Origin: a virus
Length of the DNA stretch: 60,102 nucleotides
Strand: one strand, 5' to 3'
Virus record (IMG/VR): IMGVR_UViG_3300032286_000443
Coordinates: 1-60,102 of that record
The notes below the pieces were generated by a model. The model searched no databases, was not told the DNA's origin, and saw only the letters and a program-made list of their open reading frames with translations. Below are positions 42,354 through 50,837 of this stretch, piece after piece. The translations under genes and the position numbers were made by a program. Position 1 is the first letter of the stretch. The number at the start of each line of letters is the position of its first letter.

Positions 42354-42692
42354 ATGAAGCCCTGGACTAGAGACGATACCAAGTGTTGGATTGAAGTACT
42401 TGAGGGTCGGTTGGATGATATTAACTATTATTTAGATCGCACTACTCATTGGTGCGAAGAAAACTACATCGAAAACGAACGAACGGTATTCATATGCTGT
42501 TTCTTAACCTGCATTTGGGTAAGTCAGTTACGTGGAGAAGACATTACCTATATCGAACTAATGGAGCTATTAGGGATAGAAGATATAGAAACTTTAGAAG
42601 AAAAGATCTTCTCTTTAGATGCTGAATATTTAGAGCTCGAGCACGACGAGTTGCTTAAAGAAGCTGTGGCAAAATTAGAAAGAGATGAGTGA
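42354..42692 (+). CDS. Acidic helical protein, unknown function
   Basis: 112 residues from the ATG at 42354, which has AGAGG 5 nt upstream; another in-frame ATG at 42339 lies before that. Strongly acidic, predicted helical throughout (IEVLEGRLDDINYYLDR; LELEHDELLKEAVAKLERD), with a hydrophobic centre (TVFICCFLTCIWVSQL). Could mimic DNA or bind a basic partner. No family recognised. It ends 6 bases before the convergent 42699 gene. Confidence 0.58.
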   Translation: MKPWTRDDTKCWIEVLEGRLDDINYYLDRTTHWCEENYIENERTVFICCFLTCIWVSQLRGEDITYIELMELLGIEDIETLEEKIFSLDAEYLELEHDELLKEAVAKLERDE

Positions 42693-42698
42693 GATTGA

Positions 42699-42941
42699 TT
42701 ACTTGCTGTCGTAATCTTTAACACGGCCGCCGTGAATCTCACTCTTGGCTTTTTTGCCTCTTAGAGAAACTCCACTGCCCTTAACACCTTGGCGACCTGT
42801 GCCATCAGTATGGCCGCTGTCGTGAGCACGTAGCCCTTGGCTAACGCATTGTGCGTATCGAACGTTGCTTAGACGTTTGACAGCACATTGGCTAGCCGTA
42901 GGAGTGGGTAGTTTCTTTTCTAAAAGTTCTTGGATTCGCAT
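42699..42941 (-). CDS. Small MRIQEL-leader protein, unknown function
   Basis: 80 residues. MRIQELLEKKLPTPTASQCA has the MR-x-x-E pattern and an L-L-E tripeptide compatible with prohead-protease cutting. The rest is basic and Gly/Ser-rich (SGHTDGTGRQGVKGSG), likely flexible and able to bind nucleic acid. The late hexamer ends 5 nt before the ATG and overlaps the stop of the upstream gene. An internal, DNA-associated head protein is a reasonable but unproven idea. Confidence 0.58.
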   Translation of the reverse strand: MRIQELLEKKLPTPTASQCAVKRLSNVRYAQCVSQGLRAHDSGHTDGTGRQGVKGSGVSLRGKKAKSEIHGGRVKDYDSK

Positions 42942-42946
42942 TCAAT

Positions 42947-42952
42947 TATTTA
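42947..42952 (-). promoter_or_regulatory. Late hexamer adjacent to ATG at 42941
   Basis: TAAATA ends 5 nt before the ATG (TAAATAATTGAATG). No Shine-Dalgarno sequence. Confidence 0.5.
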
Positions 42953-43261
42953 TTTGAATAAGATCAGACTCATCAAAACAGTTTGGGCGGCGAAACCTAA
43001 ACAGATTGTTGCAATGTAAAGACTGTTCTTCTCGATAAGAGCTTTAAAGAACAAGGTAATTAGGGCGCTCCACACAAAGACCATAATGTCTACTGGAGGC
43101 AAAACATCACTCTTGGCCATTAGTACTGCAAGCAGTGTAGGAACACTGCTCAAGTGCAGTAGGATAATGGTAATCCAACCTAGTGTGTGGGCACTGATTT
43201 TTCCAAGGTGATCCCTAAAGAAGGTTGCAATAGAGGTCAAAACAAAATCAAAATATTTCAT
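42950..43261 (-). CDS. Membrane protein with about three transmembrane segments
   Basis: 103 residues. Hydrophobic spans at about 26-47, 56-75 and 80-101 are separated by short charged loops (AKSDVLPPVD, EKNS). An N-terminal amphipathic part (FDFVLTSIATFFRDHLGK) precedes them. It follows the cell-wall hydrolase gene by 5 bases, so a holin-type or lysis-related role is possible. No sequence proof of holin function. Confidence 0.65.
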   Translation of the reverse strand: MKYFDFVLTSIATFFRDHLGKISAHTLGWITIILLHLSSVPTLLAVLMAKSDVLPPVDIMVFVWSALITLFFKALIEKNSLYIATICLGFAAQTVLMSLILFK

Positions 43262-43266
43262 GATGC

Positions 43267-43845
43267 TTACTTATAAAAGATGTGACGGCCAATTTTAGCG
43301 ACTTGTTCTTTGCGCCAGCCGGGGTTTACATAATCTGCATGATAGTACAGAGCTTTTTCTAAACTGGGCAAGCGGAAGCCCTCCAGTAGAACCTTCTTGG
43401 CAGCAACCATGCTTTGATCATAGTTGGCCTTGTTGATTGGTCGTAGTGTCGTGGTACGATCACAGTACCAGCTGAACTGGCATACAACTTTTTCGTAAAA
43501 CACATTTTTTTGATAAATGGTTCTACAGACATCGTCTGGGAACTGTCCACTATTAACTCTGTTAAGAGTCACTTGTGCAACAGCCACTTTCCCTTCAAAG
43601 GGTTCGCTACCAGCCTCGTAATAGATATTTTTAGCCAAGCAGGCTAACTGTCTCTCACGGACCTCGGCGGTAATATCGGAACTTTCTGCTACTGTGATGC
43701 TGGACAGTTTTCCATCTACTGCCCACTTCAGTAACGATACAGATGCCATGACGCTCAAGCTCATCAGCGCTACCATGATTGCAGTGGAGACCCACTTTGG
43801 TAGTTTAATCTGTACCTGTTCCCTATCTAGTGCGATTTCGGTCAT
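43267..43845 (-). CDS. Cell-wall hydrolase, SleB/CwlJ (Hydrolase_2) family
   Basis: 192 residues. Residues 19-41 form an N-terminal membrane segment, possibly a signal-anchor. The hydrolase domain starts at about 66: LACLAKNIYYEAGSEP with the conserved catalytic Glu at 77, then VAQVTLNRVNSGQFPDDVC and VCQFSWYCD. The C-terminus ALYYHADYVNPGW is also characteristic. These enzymes cut peptidoglycan, so this is a probable endolysin or tail lysin. AAAGGAGG, one of the strongest ribosome-binding sites here, precedes the ATG. The next gene downstream is a membrane protein. Confidence 0.9.
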   Translation of the reverse strand: MTEIALDREQVQIKLPKWVSTAIMVALMSLSVMASVSLLKWAVDGKLSSITVAESSDITAEVRERQLACLAKNIYYEAGSEPFEGKVAVAQVTLNRVNSGQFPDDVCRTIYQKNVFYEKVVCQFSWYCDRTTTLRPINKANYDQSMVAAKKVLLEGFRLPSLEKALYYHADYVNPGWRKEQVAKIGRHIFYK

Positions 43846-43938
43846 TGTGACCTCCTTTTCTAGTTTCGGTAAGTTAATTTATACAGGAACACTTACTTTA
43901 CATGGAAAAGTGGTAAAAATCAACCGGTTTTGGTAAAA
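43846..43938. promoter_or_regulatory. Intergenic region with two TGGTAAAA motifs
   Basis: Plus-strand TGGTAAAA occurs at 43911 and 43931, 20 nt apart. The same octamer is built into the spacers of four early promoters, so this may be an operator region for the SleB gene. Confidence 0.35.
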
Positions 43939-44136
43939 TTACTTCTGTGATCGAATAAAAACCAATCCCTGCAGGGCTTGATTAGGATTTTTTTTGAGCA
44001 ACCCTAGCCAAGGATGATCAGGCATGATCTTTAAGAACAGATCGACATTAGTTACACACACATGAAACAACTGACTGACCTCGTCATCAGTAAGTGCTTT
44101 TAAATTAGCAGTTGGATCAATAATTTTTTGTGACAT
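43939..44136 (-). CDS. Small helical protein, unknown function
   Basis: 65 residues from the ATG at 44136, which has AAAGGAT upstream; a longer reading from 44181 is inside the preceding gene. Residues 10-40 form a helix (LKALTDDEVSQLFHVCVTNV) and NPNQALQGLVFIRSQ follows. It overlaps the end of the large structural gene by 20 bases, hence coupled to it. Function unknown. Confidence 0.6.
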   Translation of the reverse strand: MSQKIIDPTANLKALTDDEVSQLFHVCVTNVDLFLKIMPDHPWLGLLKKNPNQALQGLVFIRSQK

Positions 44137-47100
44137 TTTTATCCTTTTTATTTTTGATACGCTGGCCCATTGCGCCAACAATAGTTATGAACTTAAACAT
44201 TATACTACGAAGTTTTGGATTCTTCAAGAGCCACAACTTAATTGCCGCCTTCATAAGAAGATTAGACCCAATCTTTCTCATAATTCTGTCAAGGATAACA
44301 CCACCATAAATTGCATTTGGACCGTATTTTTCTGATTCATCAATGATACCGTTTAGTATATTCTGAACTTCATCAAATGTTATAACACCCTGTTCATACA
44401 TTCTGAATGTGGTGGTATCGCCGTCAGCTAAAGACGGAGCACCGTAGTTATAAACTCTAAAAGTAGCATCTCCGTCTGGATAAATGTTGTAGACCTTTTG
44501 ATCGTTTATTTTAGCAATTACCGTATTTTCAGCCTGGTCTACATGACCTATCCAAGGTTGGTAATCCATAGCAATATCCGGACGGGCTGCGGCTAATTTT
44601 CCGTTAATATAAACAGGATGATTTAGTGTAGCAAAAGGTTTGAGCTTGTCTGTAGGGCTCCAGAGTGTATTTGCAAATCCTTTAGAATCCGATATCTGAA
44701 TCATCACAACTCGATTTATTTTAGTTCTGTCATGGTTCATTACAGTATCACCAATTGCAATATCTTCTATTGGCTTAACGGACCCGTCGGCAAGTTCAAC
44801 GGGGGTGCCTTTTGAGAAACAACCAGCAGCTAATGCAGCAGTGATTAAAGTTTCTGCAAGAGTGTAACCAACATAGACTTCGGCTGCGCCAACTGCAACT
44901 GCCCCGACATCGCCGTCCTCAATACCTTCTTTAATCCTGTTAATGCCGTCAACAGTTAATATAACTCCTGCAACGTTTGAGAATGTTAATAATTCGGCGG
45001 CACCAACGGCAGCTCCACCTTCAGCTGCTAGGGCTCCGGTTTCAATAGCAACGTTGGCAGCGGCAGATTCTGCAGTTAGGTATCCAGAGTTAAGGAATGG
45101 AACAGACTCAGCACCCAGGCCCTCTGCTGTAGATTCAAGTAAGAATGATCCAAAATTACCTTCTGTATATACTGTTACGCCTTGGTTAGAAAGGCTTTGA
45201 GCCAGAGATGTAGTGATAGCATCGGCACCGCCTAGTACCTGTACATTAGGAGCAGCAAGAGTGAGAACAGATGTAGCACCTTCAGCGACGACTGCACTTC
45301 CTTGAAAGAATGAACTAAAGTAGTTTACTATGTATCCGCCAACGGTTTGACTTGCGCCAATGTCTATACCTAATTGTGATAACATATATGCACCAAAGCT
45401 GATATTTTGAGACCAAATGATAGTAACACCAACAGCTTCAAGGTACACAATTGAGGTGAATAATCCTAGTTCTATAATAATGTAATCAGTTAGTAAACTA
45501 GACAAGAAGAATGTAATAACTTTGTCTAAAATACTGTTCTTGCCGGATCCGTAACTAAACTGTGTTGGTATTAGTCGCTTGTCAGTTCTTACAGTTCCGT
45601 ACTTGTCAAATCCCAGGAAGTAATCTGTATATGTAGGATCATTGTCAAATCGACCGCCAGTCTTATGAGTGTATCTCGGTATACTTAATTGTTTATAATA
45701 AAAAGACATGTACAGCGATGCAACGGTAACTGTATCGTCTATTTTACCCTCTTGTACAGGAGGAAGTACACTTATTGTAACTTGTCCATAACCGTTGGAT
45801 CTTATTTCAAATATATTGCCGAAATTTTTAGCAGAATATCCAAAGAAGGTACCATAAGGAAACCGTTTATTTTCTGTTGTAGATATTGCAGTAGCAGTAT
45901 CTTTTACACGATAATCGCTACTGTTGAACAATTGAAATTGCCCATCCATGTTGATCGGAATTCTATAAACTTCCCACCAATTTTTATAACTAGGACCAGT
46001 TTGTACAGCGTTTAATGTACTCCAAGTTAAATTGCCTGCTGTATCAACAACAGTCAATGCCATACATAGATTGCCTACAAATCTTATAGCGTGTGTTCCG
46101 GCAGTGAGATTGACAACAGCACTGGTTGTTGATTGATAGTTATTAGAATTGTACGCAGATAGGTTAATTATTTTATTACCATCGATTTCTACATAGCCAG
46201 TTTCGTATACCGAATATTTGATTGTGTAATTTCCATTAGTGGGAATATCAACATTAAAGGTGCACTGAGCATCGTTTGGTCCTATGTAGGTCTGAGGTGA
46301 TACTATTCCGTATGTCGGCAAGAATATATCAGGGTCAGGTGCTAATGCGGTGCCGCGGTTAAAAAGACCAAACAATCCGCCGCCAAGTGATGTTGTAGCA
46401 AGATAAGATTTAAACTTATATCTTGAAGCCGATATTGTGTCGCCGCCCACACCTAAATAATTAACGTCTGCATATCTAGGATCGCCGCCGCCGTTGTCTA
46501 CTGTCGGACTACCGTCCGCACCCATGCCAACTCCGATGGTTACATATCTTGTGCCGCCAATAACGTCATAGCTTACTCCAACGACACTGTTGGTCGCTCC
46601 TAGTGCACTTATCCAATTACCTAGATTTGAATCAACTAAATTCTGATTTACTGTAAATGTAAATGTTTTAGTTGTTGTAACAAAATCTCCAGTAGTGTCT
46701 GATACTTCAACTGTAGCAGTCAAAGTTGCTACGTAGCTGCCATCTGCTGTGTTAAAAGGTTCATAGCTGATAACCACAGACGGATCTGCGGCATTAGGAG
46801 ACTTGGCTAGAACAAAGTTATTTCCGGATTGTGATAGGGTGCAACTGACAATTCTTCTAATTTGGGAAAAATTAGGTACTATGTTTATGGATTGAGTTAG
46901 CTTTTTGTAGGTAGTCAATGCTGTAGAGAATGAACTAGGACTAAAGCTCCACGTGCCTTGAGGTTCTTGTACCAGCACTCTTGTGGGAATAACAACATCG
47001 CCCCTGGTGTTGTTGCTCTTAATGACTACAGGGTTTGAGTGTTCGCCTAGCTCTCTATAAGTGATAGTGGGTTTGTCCCAGTAAAGGCCTACAGTGGTAG

Positions 47101-48214
47101 ACGCTCCGGGAGCAACTGTGATCGGAAAAGGGCTATGAGATAGATACGGAGTAACAACCGTAGACCCTACTTGAATAGCAGTAATTGTTGCGGGATTTGA
47201 AGTGGCATCTATATTAAGGTTATTGATAGTGATCTGTTGTGTAGTACTGGTACTACCTCCAGTCATTGTGTAATAAAGTTCTGTAGGATTGACTGTTAGA
47301 TTTACAGTTCTTCTCACATTGGTAGACGCTACAAAATCATCAAAATCTCTAGTATAGGATCTTTCTGGAGCAACTGCCTGTATTGAACCGGTACTGATAT
47401 AATTGGTCACTGTAACGGTTGCAGTTAGATTGAATAAAGGAACCAATGGTAGTTCCGTTGTTGGTTGTATTTCTGTAGTTACTCTAATGGTAGATGTATT
47501 GTTAGAAACACTGTCAAGGATTTGATAGGTGTTGCTAACCGTAAAAAACGCAGTGAATGCACCTGAACTGGTACTTACTACTGAACTGGTGGTAAATCTT
47601 CTTCCTGGGGCTGTTTTTGTAGTCAGCCAACTGCTTCTATTAAAGGGTGTTCTAATAGTATTTCTAAAATCATTGACCAAGCCCACAACCAATCTATGGT
47701 CATTGTCAACATAACTGGGCGGTATTGGGGCAACCAAATCAGTTTGAATATATCCGCCTAGATTGAAATACCAATCCAAAGTTCTTTCGTCGGGCCACTC
47801 ATATACCACTGTGCTGGTCAAGATATACGTAAACGTGCCTGTGCCGCTGGTAGTGCTGGTAGAATTGTTTGCCAGCTGGGAACTGTCAACAGTGTATTTG
47901 TTTGCTGCTAGATCATCTACTCCTGCAATCAATTGATTTACAAAATCTTGTTTTATAATGCTACCTGTTGCAATTGGATAGGTAACGGTCGAAACAATAT
48001 CAGTTGCAGTACCGTTTTGATGATAGTGTACTCGATTTAGATCGTTATAGAGGTTGGTCCATTCTGCAGGCCTTATTAATGTTCCGGTGCCTATATAGTC
48101 ACTTACAGGTCGAACACCGTAGCCAGTGTTATCCGTTGACAAAACTGTCTTAATCGTGTCTAATATATAGTGGTAACCAGACTGGGTAACTGTGGTGTTT
48201 GGGACTATGGTCAT
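44117..48214 (-). CDS. Large virion protein with C-terminal Hint (intein-like) domain
   Basis: 1365 residues. Residues 1-1000 are mostly beta-rich, low-charge virion sequence, with a DUF-like tail region and an Ala-rich segment near 1010-1130. At 1132, C-F-S-K-G-T-P-V then G-D-T-V begins a Hint domain. TLNHPVYINGK (about 1195-1206) gives the T-x-x-H block B. The domain ends without the usual H-N or C pair (NIYPDGDATFRVYNYG), and about 100 residues follow, including a hydrophobic segment (LKLWLLKNPKLRSIMFKFITIV). This suggests N-side self-cleavage or loss of splicing rather than a full intein. The ATG has no Shine-Dalgarno sequence and the late hexamer lies 22 nt upstream. Confidence 0.78.
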   Translation of the reverse strand: MTIVPNTTVTQSGYHYILDTIKTVLSTDNTGYGVRPVSDYIGTGTLIRPAEWTNLYNDLNRVHYHQNGTATDIVSTVTYPIATGSIIKQDFVNQLIAGVDDLAANKYTVDSSQLANNSTSTTSGTGTFTYILTSTVVYEWPDERTLDWYFNLGGYIQTDLVAPIPPSYVDNDHRLVVGLVNDFRNTIRTPFNRSSWLTTKTAPGRRFTTSSVVSTSSGAFTAFFTVSNTYQILDSVSNNTSTIRVTTEIQPTTELPLVPLFNLTATVTVTNYISTGSIQAVAPERSYTRDFDDFVASTNVRRTVNLTVNPTELYYTMTGGSTSTTQQITINNLNIDATSNPATITAIQVGSTVVTPYLSHSPFPITVAPGASTTVGLYWDKPTITYRELGEHSNPVVIKSNNTRGDVVIPTRVLVQEPQGTWSFSPSSFSTALTTYKKLTQSINIVPNFSQIRRIVSCTLSQSGNNFVLAKSPNAADPSVVISYEPFNTADGSYVATLTATVEVSDTTGDFVTTTKTFTFTVNQNLVDSNLGNWISALGATNSVVGVSYDVIGGTRYVTIGVGMGADGSPTVDNGGGDPRYADVNYLGVGGDTISASRYKFKSYLATTSLGGGLFGLFNRGTALAPDPDIFLPTYGIVSPQTYIGPNDAQCTFNVDIPTNGNYTIKYSVYETGYVEIDGNKIINLSAYNSNNYQSTTSAVVNLTAGTHAIRFVGNLCMALTVVDTAGNLTWSTLNAVQTGPSYKNWWEVYRIPINMDGQFQLFNSSDYRVKDTATAISTTENKRFPYGTFFGYSAKNFGNIFEIRSNGYGQVTISVLPPVQEGKIDDTVTVASLYMSFYYKQLSIPRYTHKTGGRFDNDPTYTDYFLGFDKYGTVRTDKRLIPTQFSYGSGKNSILDKVITFFLSSLLTDYIIIELGLFTSIVYLEAVGVTIIWSQNISFGAYMLSQLGIDIGASQTVGGYIVNYFSSFFQGSAVVAEGATSVLTLAAPNVQVLGGADAITTSLAQSLSNQGVTVYTEGNFGSFLLESTAEGLGAESVPFLNSGYLTAESAAANVAIETGALAAEGGAAVGAAELLTFSNVAGVILTVDGINRIKEGIEDGDVGAVAVGAAEVYVGYTLAETLITAALAAGCFSKGTPVELADGSVKPIEDIAIGDTVMNHDRTKINRVVMIQISDSKGFANTLWSPTDKLKPFATLNHPVYINGKLAAARPDIAMDYQPWIGHVDQAENTVIAKINDQKVYNIYPDGDATFRVYNYGAPSLADGDTTTFRMYEQGVITFDEVQNILNGIIDESEKYGPNAIYGGVILDRIMRKIGSNLLMKAAIKLWLLKNPKLRSIMFKFITIVGAMGQRIKNKKDKNVTKNY

Positions 48215-48236
48215 TGCGTTGGATCTCTAGATGCAA

Positions 48237-48242
48237 TATTTA
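48237..48242 (-). promoter_or_regulatory. Late hexamer for the Hint-domain virion protein
   Basis: TAAATA on the minus strand, 22 nt before the ATG at 48214. Confidence 0.5.
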
Positions 48243-48276
48243 TCCAAGATCACACAGGGCTGCAAATAGCTAAAAT

Positions 48277-48282
48277 TAAATA
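48277..48282 (+). promoter_or_regulatory. Late hexamer adjacent to the GT9-like gene
   Basis: TAAATA ends 8 nt before the ATG at 48291 and overlaps a possible earlier ATG at 48282, favouring 48291 as start. Confidence 0.5.
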
Positions 48283-48290
48283 TGCACATT

Positions 48291-49058
48291 ATGAAAAGAT
48301 TTAAACATTCCGGAGCAATGGGAGACTTGATATACAGTTTGCCCATTGTCAAACATTTTGGTGGGGGCGAATTTTACCTACACCTAAATCAAATGAATTG
48401 GGTTGGTAAACACTATTACGGTAACCTGCCGGCGCCATTCCACAGAGATAGGTTAAATGAACAAGATTTTGAATTCATGCGGGAATTTATGGAGGCACAG
48501 ACCTACATCAGTAAATTCAGTGTACTGGATTCTAAAACAGAAATCACACATAATCTAGATCGTTTTAGAACTGCATTTGTTAGACACCCCGGAAACTATG
48601 TGGACATCTATGCTGACACGTTTGGTATAACAGATGCAGGTATGCAAAAGACAATCCGAAATACTCCCTGGCTTTCTGTTCCTACTCCTAGAGACCTAGA
48701 AGGCAGAACCATTGTGATCAATAGAACAGAACGTTGGTTGCCGACGTCTCTGAATCCAGTTTGGGAAGATTGGAGAACAGATGGATCTGAGGATGCCAGC
48801 CTGTTCGTGGGACTAGAACACGAATATGAACTATTTAAACAGGCCACAGGATGGAATATTCCCTATGTTCCTACCAAAAATCTGTTAGAGTTGGCCAGTG
48901 TGATTGCAGGTGCCAAACGATTTATTGGAAACCAAAGTCAGTGTCTAGCACTGGCCATTGGACTGGGATTAGACTTTGCCTGTGAAGCAAGACAAGATCT
49001 ACCCATTGAACGTAATGAATGTTATTTTCCAGATCATCCAAAAGGGTATTATTTTTGA
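48291..49058 (+). CDS. GT9 (heptosyltransferase-like) protein A
   Basis: 255 residues from the ATG at 48291; the ATG at 48282 overlaps the promoter hexamer. MGDLIYSLPIVKHF near the start is the G-x-x-G-D-(L/V)-(I/L)-x-x-L-P-(I/A)-x-x-x motif of GT9-type heptosyltransferases, and a second-domain motif GAKRFIGNQSQCLALAIGL near residue 205 resembles the sugar-nucleotide-binding part. It could modify LPS or a virion glycan. It is followed by a promoter and a small gene, then by a related GT9-like gene. Confidence 0.75.
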   Translation: MKRFKHSGAMGDLIYSLPIVKHFGGGEFYLHLNQMNWVGKHYYGNLPAPFHRDRLNEQDFEFMREFMEAQTYISKFSVLDSKTEITHNLDRFRTAFVRHPGNYVDIYADTFGITDAGMQKTIRNTPWLSVPTPRDLEGRTIVINRTERWLPTSLNPVWEDWRTDGSEDASLFVGLEHEYELFKQATGWNIPYVPTKNLLELASVIAGAKRFIGNQSQCLALAIGLGLDFACEARQDLPIERNECYFPDHPKGYYF

Positions 49059-49087
49059 TTGACAATCTGGTAAAAGTATTGTATAAT
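49059..49087 (+). promoter_or_regulatory. Early-type sigma70 promoter with TGGTAAAA spacer
   Basis: TTGACA (49059-49064), 17-nt spacer, TATAAT (49082-49087). The spacer holds TGGTAAAA three bases after the -35 box, as in three promoters at the right end. The -35 begins at the stop of the upstream gene. Confidence 0.85.
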
Positions 49088-49118
49088 AATAACATTACTA
49101 ACACACAGAGGAACGACA

Positions 49119-49268
49119 ATGAATACTTATTTGGTTTGGGTCCGTATTAATCAGTTGCAAACTGTACACGTTCGTATTATGGCGGACCATGACTATCAAG
49201 CTAAACAAATTGCCGAAGCCCAATACGGTACAGGCAATGTACTAAACTATACACTTGTAAATGAATAA
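49119..49268 (+). CDS. 49-residue protein, unknown function
   Basis: Residues read MNTYLVWVRINQLQTVHVRI then a charged helix (ADHDYQAKQIAEAQYG). GAGGAAC precedes the ATG at a good distance and a strong promoter lies upstream, so it is very probably expressed. Its last 8 bases overlap the start of the next gene, which suggests coupling to the GT9-like protein. No family recognised. Confidence 0.7.
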   Translation: MNTYLVWVRINQLQTVHVRIMADHDYQAKQIAEAQYGTGNVLNYTLVNE

Positions 49269-50046
49269 AGAAACTGAAAAAAAGATAGGACTAATACAAA
49301 GTAGAGGATTGGGCGATCTGGTGATCGCCCTTCCCATTGCCAAATGGTACGCTGACAACGGCTACGAAATCTATTGGCCTATTTGTGAAGAATTTGCCAG
49401 CAGCATGGACCAGGCAGCGCCTTGGGTCAATTGGATCCCACTAGCAGTAGACGATAGGGGCTTATTCTTTTACGACAAGCCCATGGAAGCACTGCGAGAG
49501 CTGGGCGTCGAAGAAGCAATTTGCCTGTATCAAAGCCTTACAGGACATCCAGAGTTTACCAAACGTCCTGAATTTCAAATTACAGGATTTGATCAAATCA
49601 AATATCACATTGCCGGAGTACCCTTTATGCAAAAATGGACTTTGGCTGATTGCATTATAAGAGATGCCAAACGAGAACAGGACTTTTACAACAGTGTAGT
49701 AAACAAACAGGGCAAGCCCTATGTTGTTGTTCATAAACAAGGCAGCAGTTACACGGCCAAGATAGACAGCTCGTGGATCCCAAAAGAGTGGCAAGTGATA
49801 GAAGTCACAGAACAAACCGACTCAGTGTTTGATTGGTTACAGGTTCTAGAGGGTGCAGAAGCAATTATTGCAGTCGACTCTGTCATTTCCAATATCGTCG
49901 ATCAACTTAAAATTACAGAATCTGTAGACTGCTACTTTATCCCCCGCAGTCATATTCATTTAACACCTGTGCTAGGCGGATCTTGGACTGTACTAGATTC
50001 TGACGCCGAGACGTTGAAAAAGATATCAATCTTTAAGTCGGGTTGA
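49261..50046 (+). CDS. GT9 (heptosyltransferase-like) protein B
   Basis: 261 residues. IGLIQSRGLGDLVIALPIAKWY gives the same G-x-G-D-(L/V)-(V/I)-x-x-L-P-x-A motif as protein A near the start, and the second half contains GAEAIIAVDSVISNIVDQLK with the D-S-V-x-x-x-x-x-x-Q-L nucleotide-sugar region. It could add a sugar to LPS or another glycan. A and B are diverged paralogues (or alternate enzymes) around a small early gene. It converges with the fibre-partner gene at 50033, overlapping by 14 bases. Confidence 0.75.
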   Translation: MNKETEKKIGLIQSRGLGDLVIALPIAKWYADNGYEIYWPICEEFASSMDQAAPWVNWIPLAVDDRGLFFYDKPMEALRELGVEEAICLYQSLTGHPEFTKRPEFQITGFDQIKYHIAGVPFMQKWTLADCIIRDAKREQDFYNSVVNKQGKPYVVVHKQGSSYTAKIDSSWIPKEWQVIEVTEQTDSVFDWLQVLEGAEAIIAVDSVISNIVDQLKITESVDCYFIPRSHIHLTPVLGGSWTVLDSDAETLKKISIFKSG

Positions 50047-50833
50047 TCTGCCAATCCGTCGGATTAACGAAAGGGCGCTGCTCAGACGGATCTAGTAGGG
50101 AGCTGGGTTCCACTGGCATGCTACCAAACGATTGTCCTATATATTTTGTATAGGCGTTTCGAGTATCTTTGGTCACAGTGATATATTGTTGATCTAGATC
50201 GCTTTGATAGTGGTATTTCAGCATGAAGTCAGTGAAGTCAATACCGTCAATATTAAAATTTGAATATAGAGATTGATCGGCTAGATTAGTAGATGAAACT
50301 ACTTGTTGACTATTTAAAAAATTACCCTGGGCACCAAAGCGCTGGCGCACTTCAACACGATTTTCCAAGTTGAACCAATACCACTTGTATTGGGTTACCT
50401 GGCCCGACGCAGGATCAAAATAGAAACCTAATCCTTCTAGTCGAGTCGCAGAAGCAGGGTCTATAGACTCTGCCTCAGTTTGAGGAAATCTAGAATTGGC
50501 CCACTCTCTGTTTAGTTCTCTTTCTCGAACATAGAATCGCCACGGGCCCTGCTGGGTTATAGAATCTAGATCCACAATCAGTGCCTGACAGTTTTGCAAA
50601 AACTCTTCAAATGCAGTAGGCATACTTTGGCCAAGACTGGTCAACAGTACGGACATATCCAAAGTGGGTAAGAACACACTTAGGGTCAGTTGACCATTTC
50701 TTTTAGCCAATAGATAATGTAGATCGCGATCGGGGTTGTTCAATAGTTCGTCGGGTATGAGAGCCAGTTGACTAAATTTGGTCTTGAGTTGGCCAGTGAT
50801 GGCAGCTATGTTGTATTGTTTATCTTGTTGCAT
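50033..50833 (-). CDS. Adhesin partner protein A
   Basis: 266 residues from the ATG at 50833, chosen over an ATG at 50851 that overlaps the end of the upstream adhesin. The central part (DLDSITQQGPWRFYVRE, then RLEGLGFYFDPASGQVTQYKWYWF) matches the equivalent part of the 54311 protein, including the D-L-D-S-I-T motif and Y-K-W/Y-Y-W ending. So the two are paralogues. Both lie next to a tail adhesin, and probably connect it to the tail or help it fold. No enzyme motif. Confidence 0.65.
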   Translation of the reverse strand: MQQDKQYNIAAITGQLKTKFSQLALIPDELLNNPDRDLHYLLAKRNGQLTLSVFLPTLDMSVLLTSLGQSMPTAFEEFLQNCQALIVDLDSITQQGPWRFYVRERELNREWANSRFPQTEAESIDPASATRLEGLGFYFDPASGQVTQYKWYWFNLENRVEVRQRFGAQGNFLNSQQVVSSTNLADQSLYSNFNIDGIDFTDFMLKYHYQSDLDQQYITVTKDTRNAYTKYIGQSFGSMPVEPSSLLDPSEQRPFVNPTDWQINPT

Positions 50834-50837
50834 ATGA

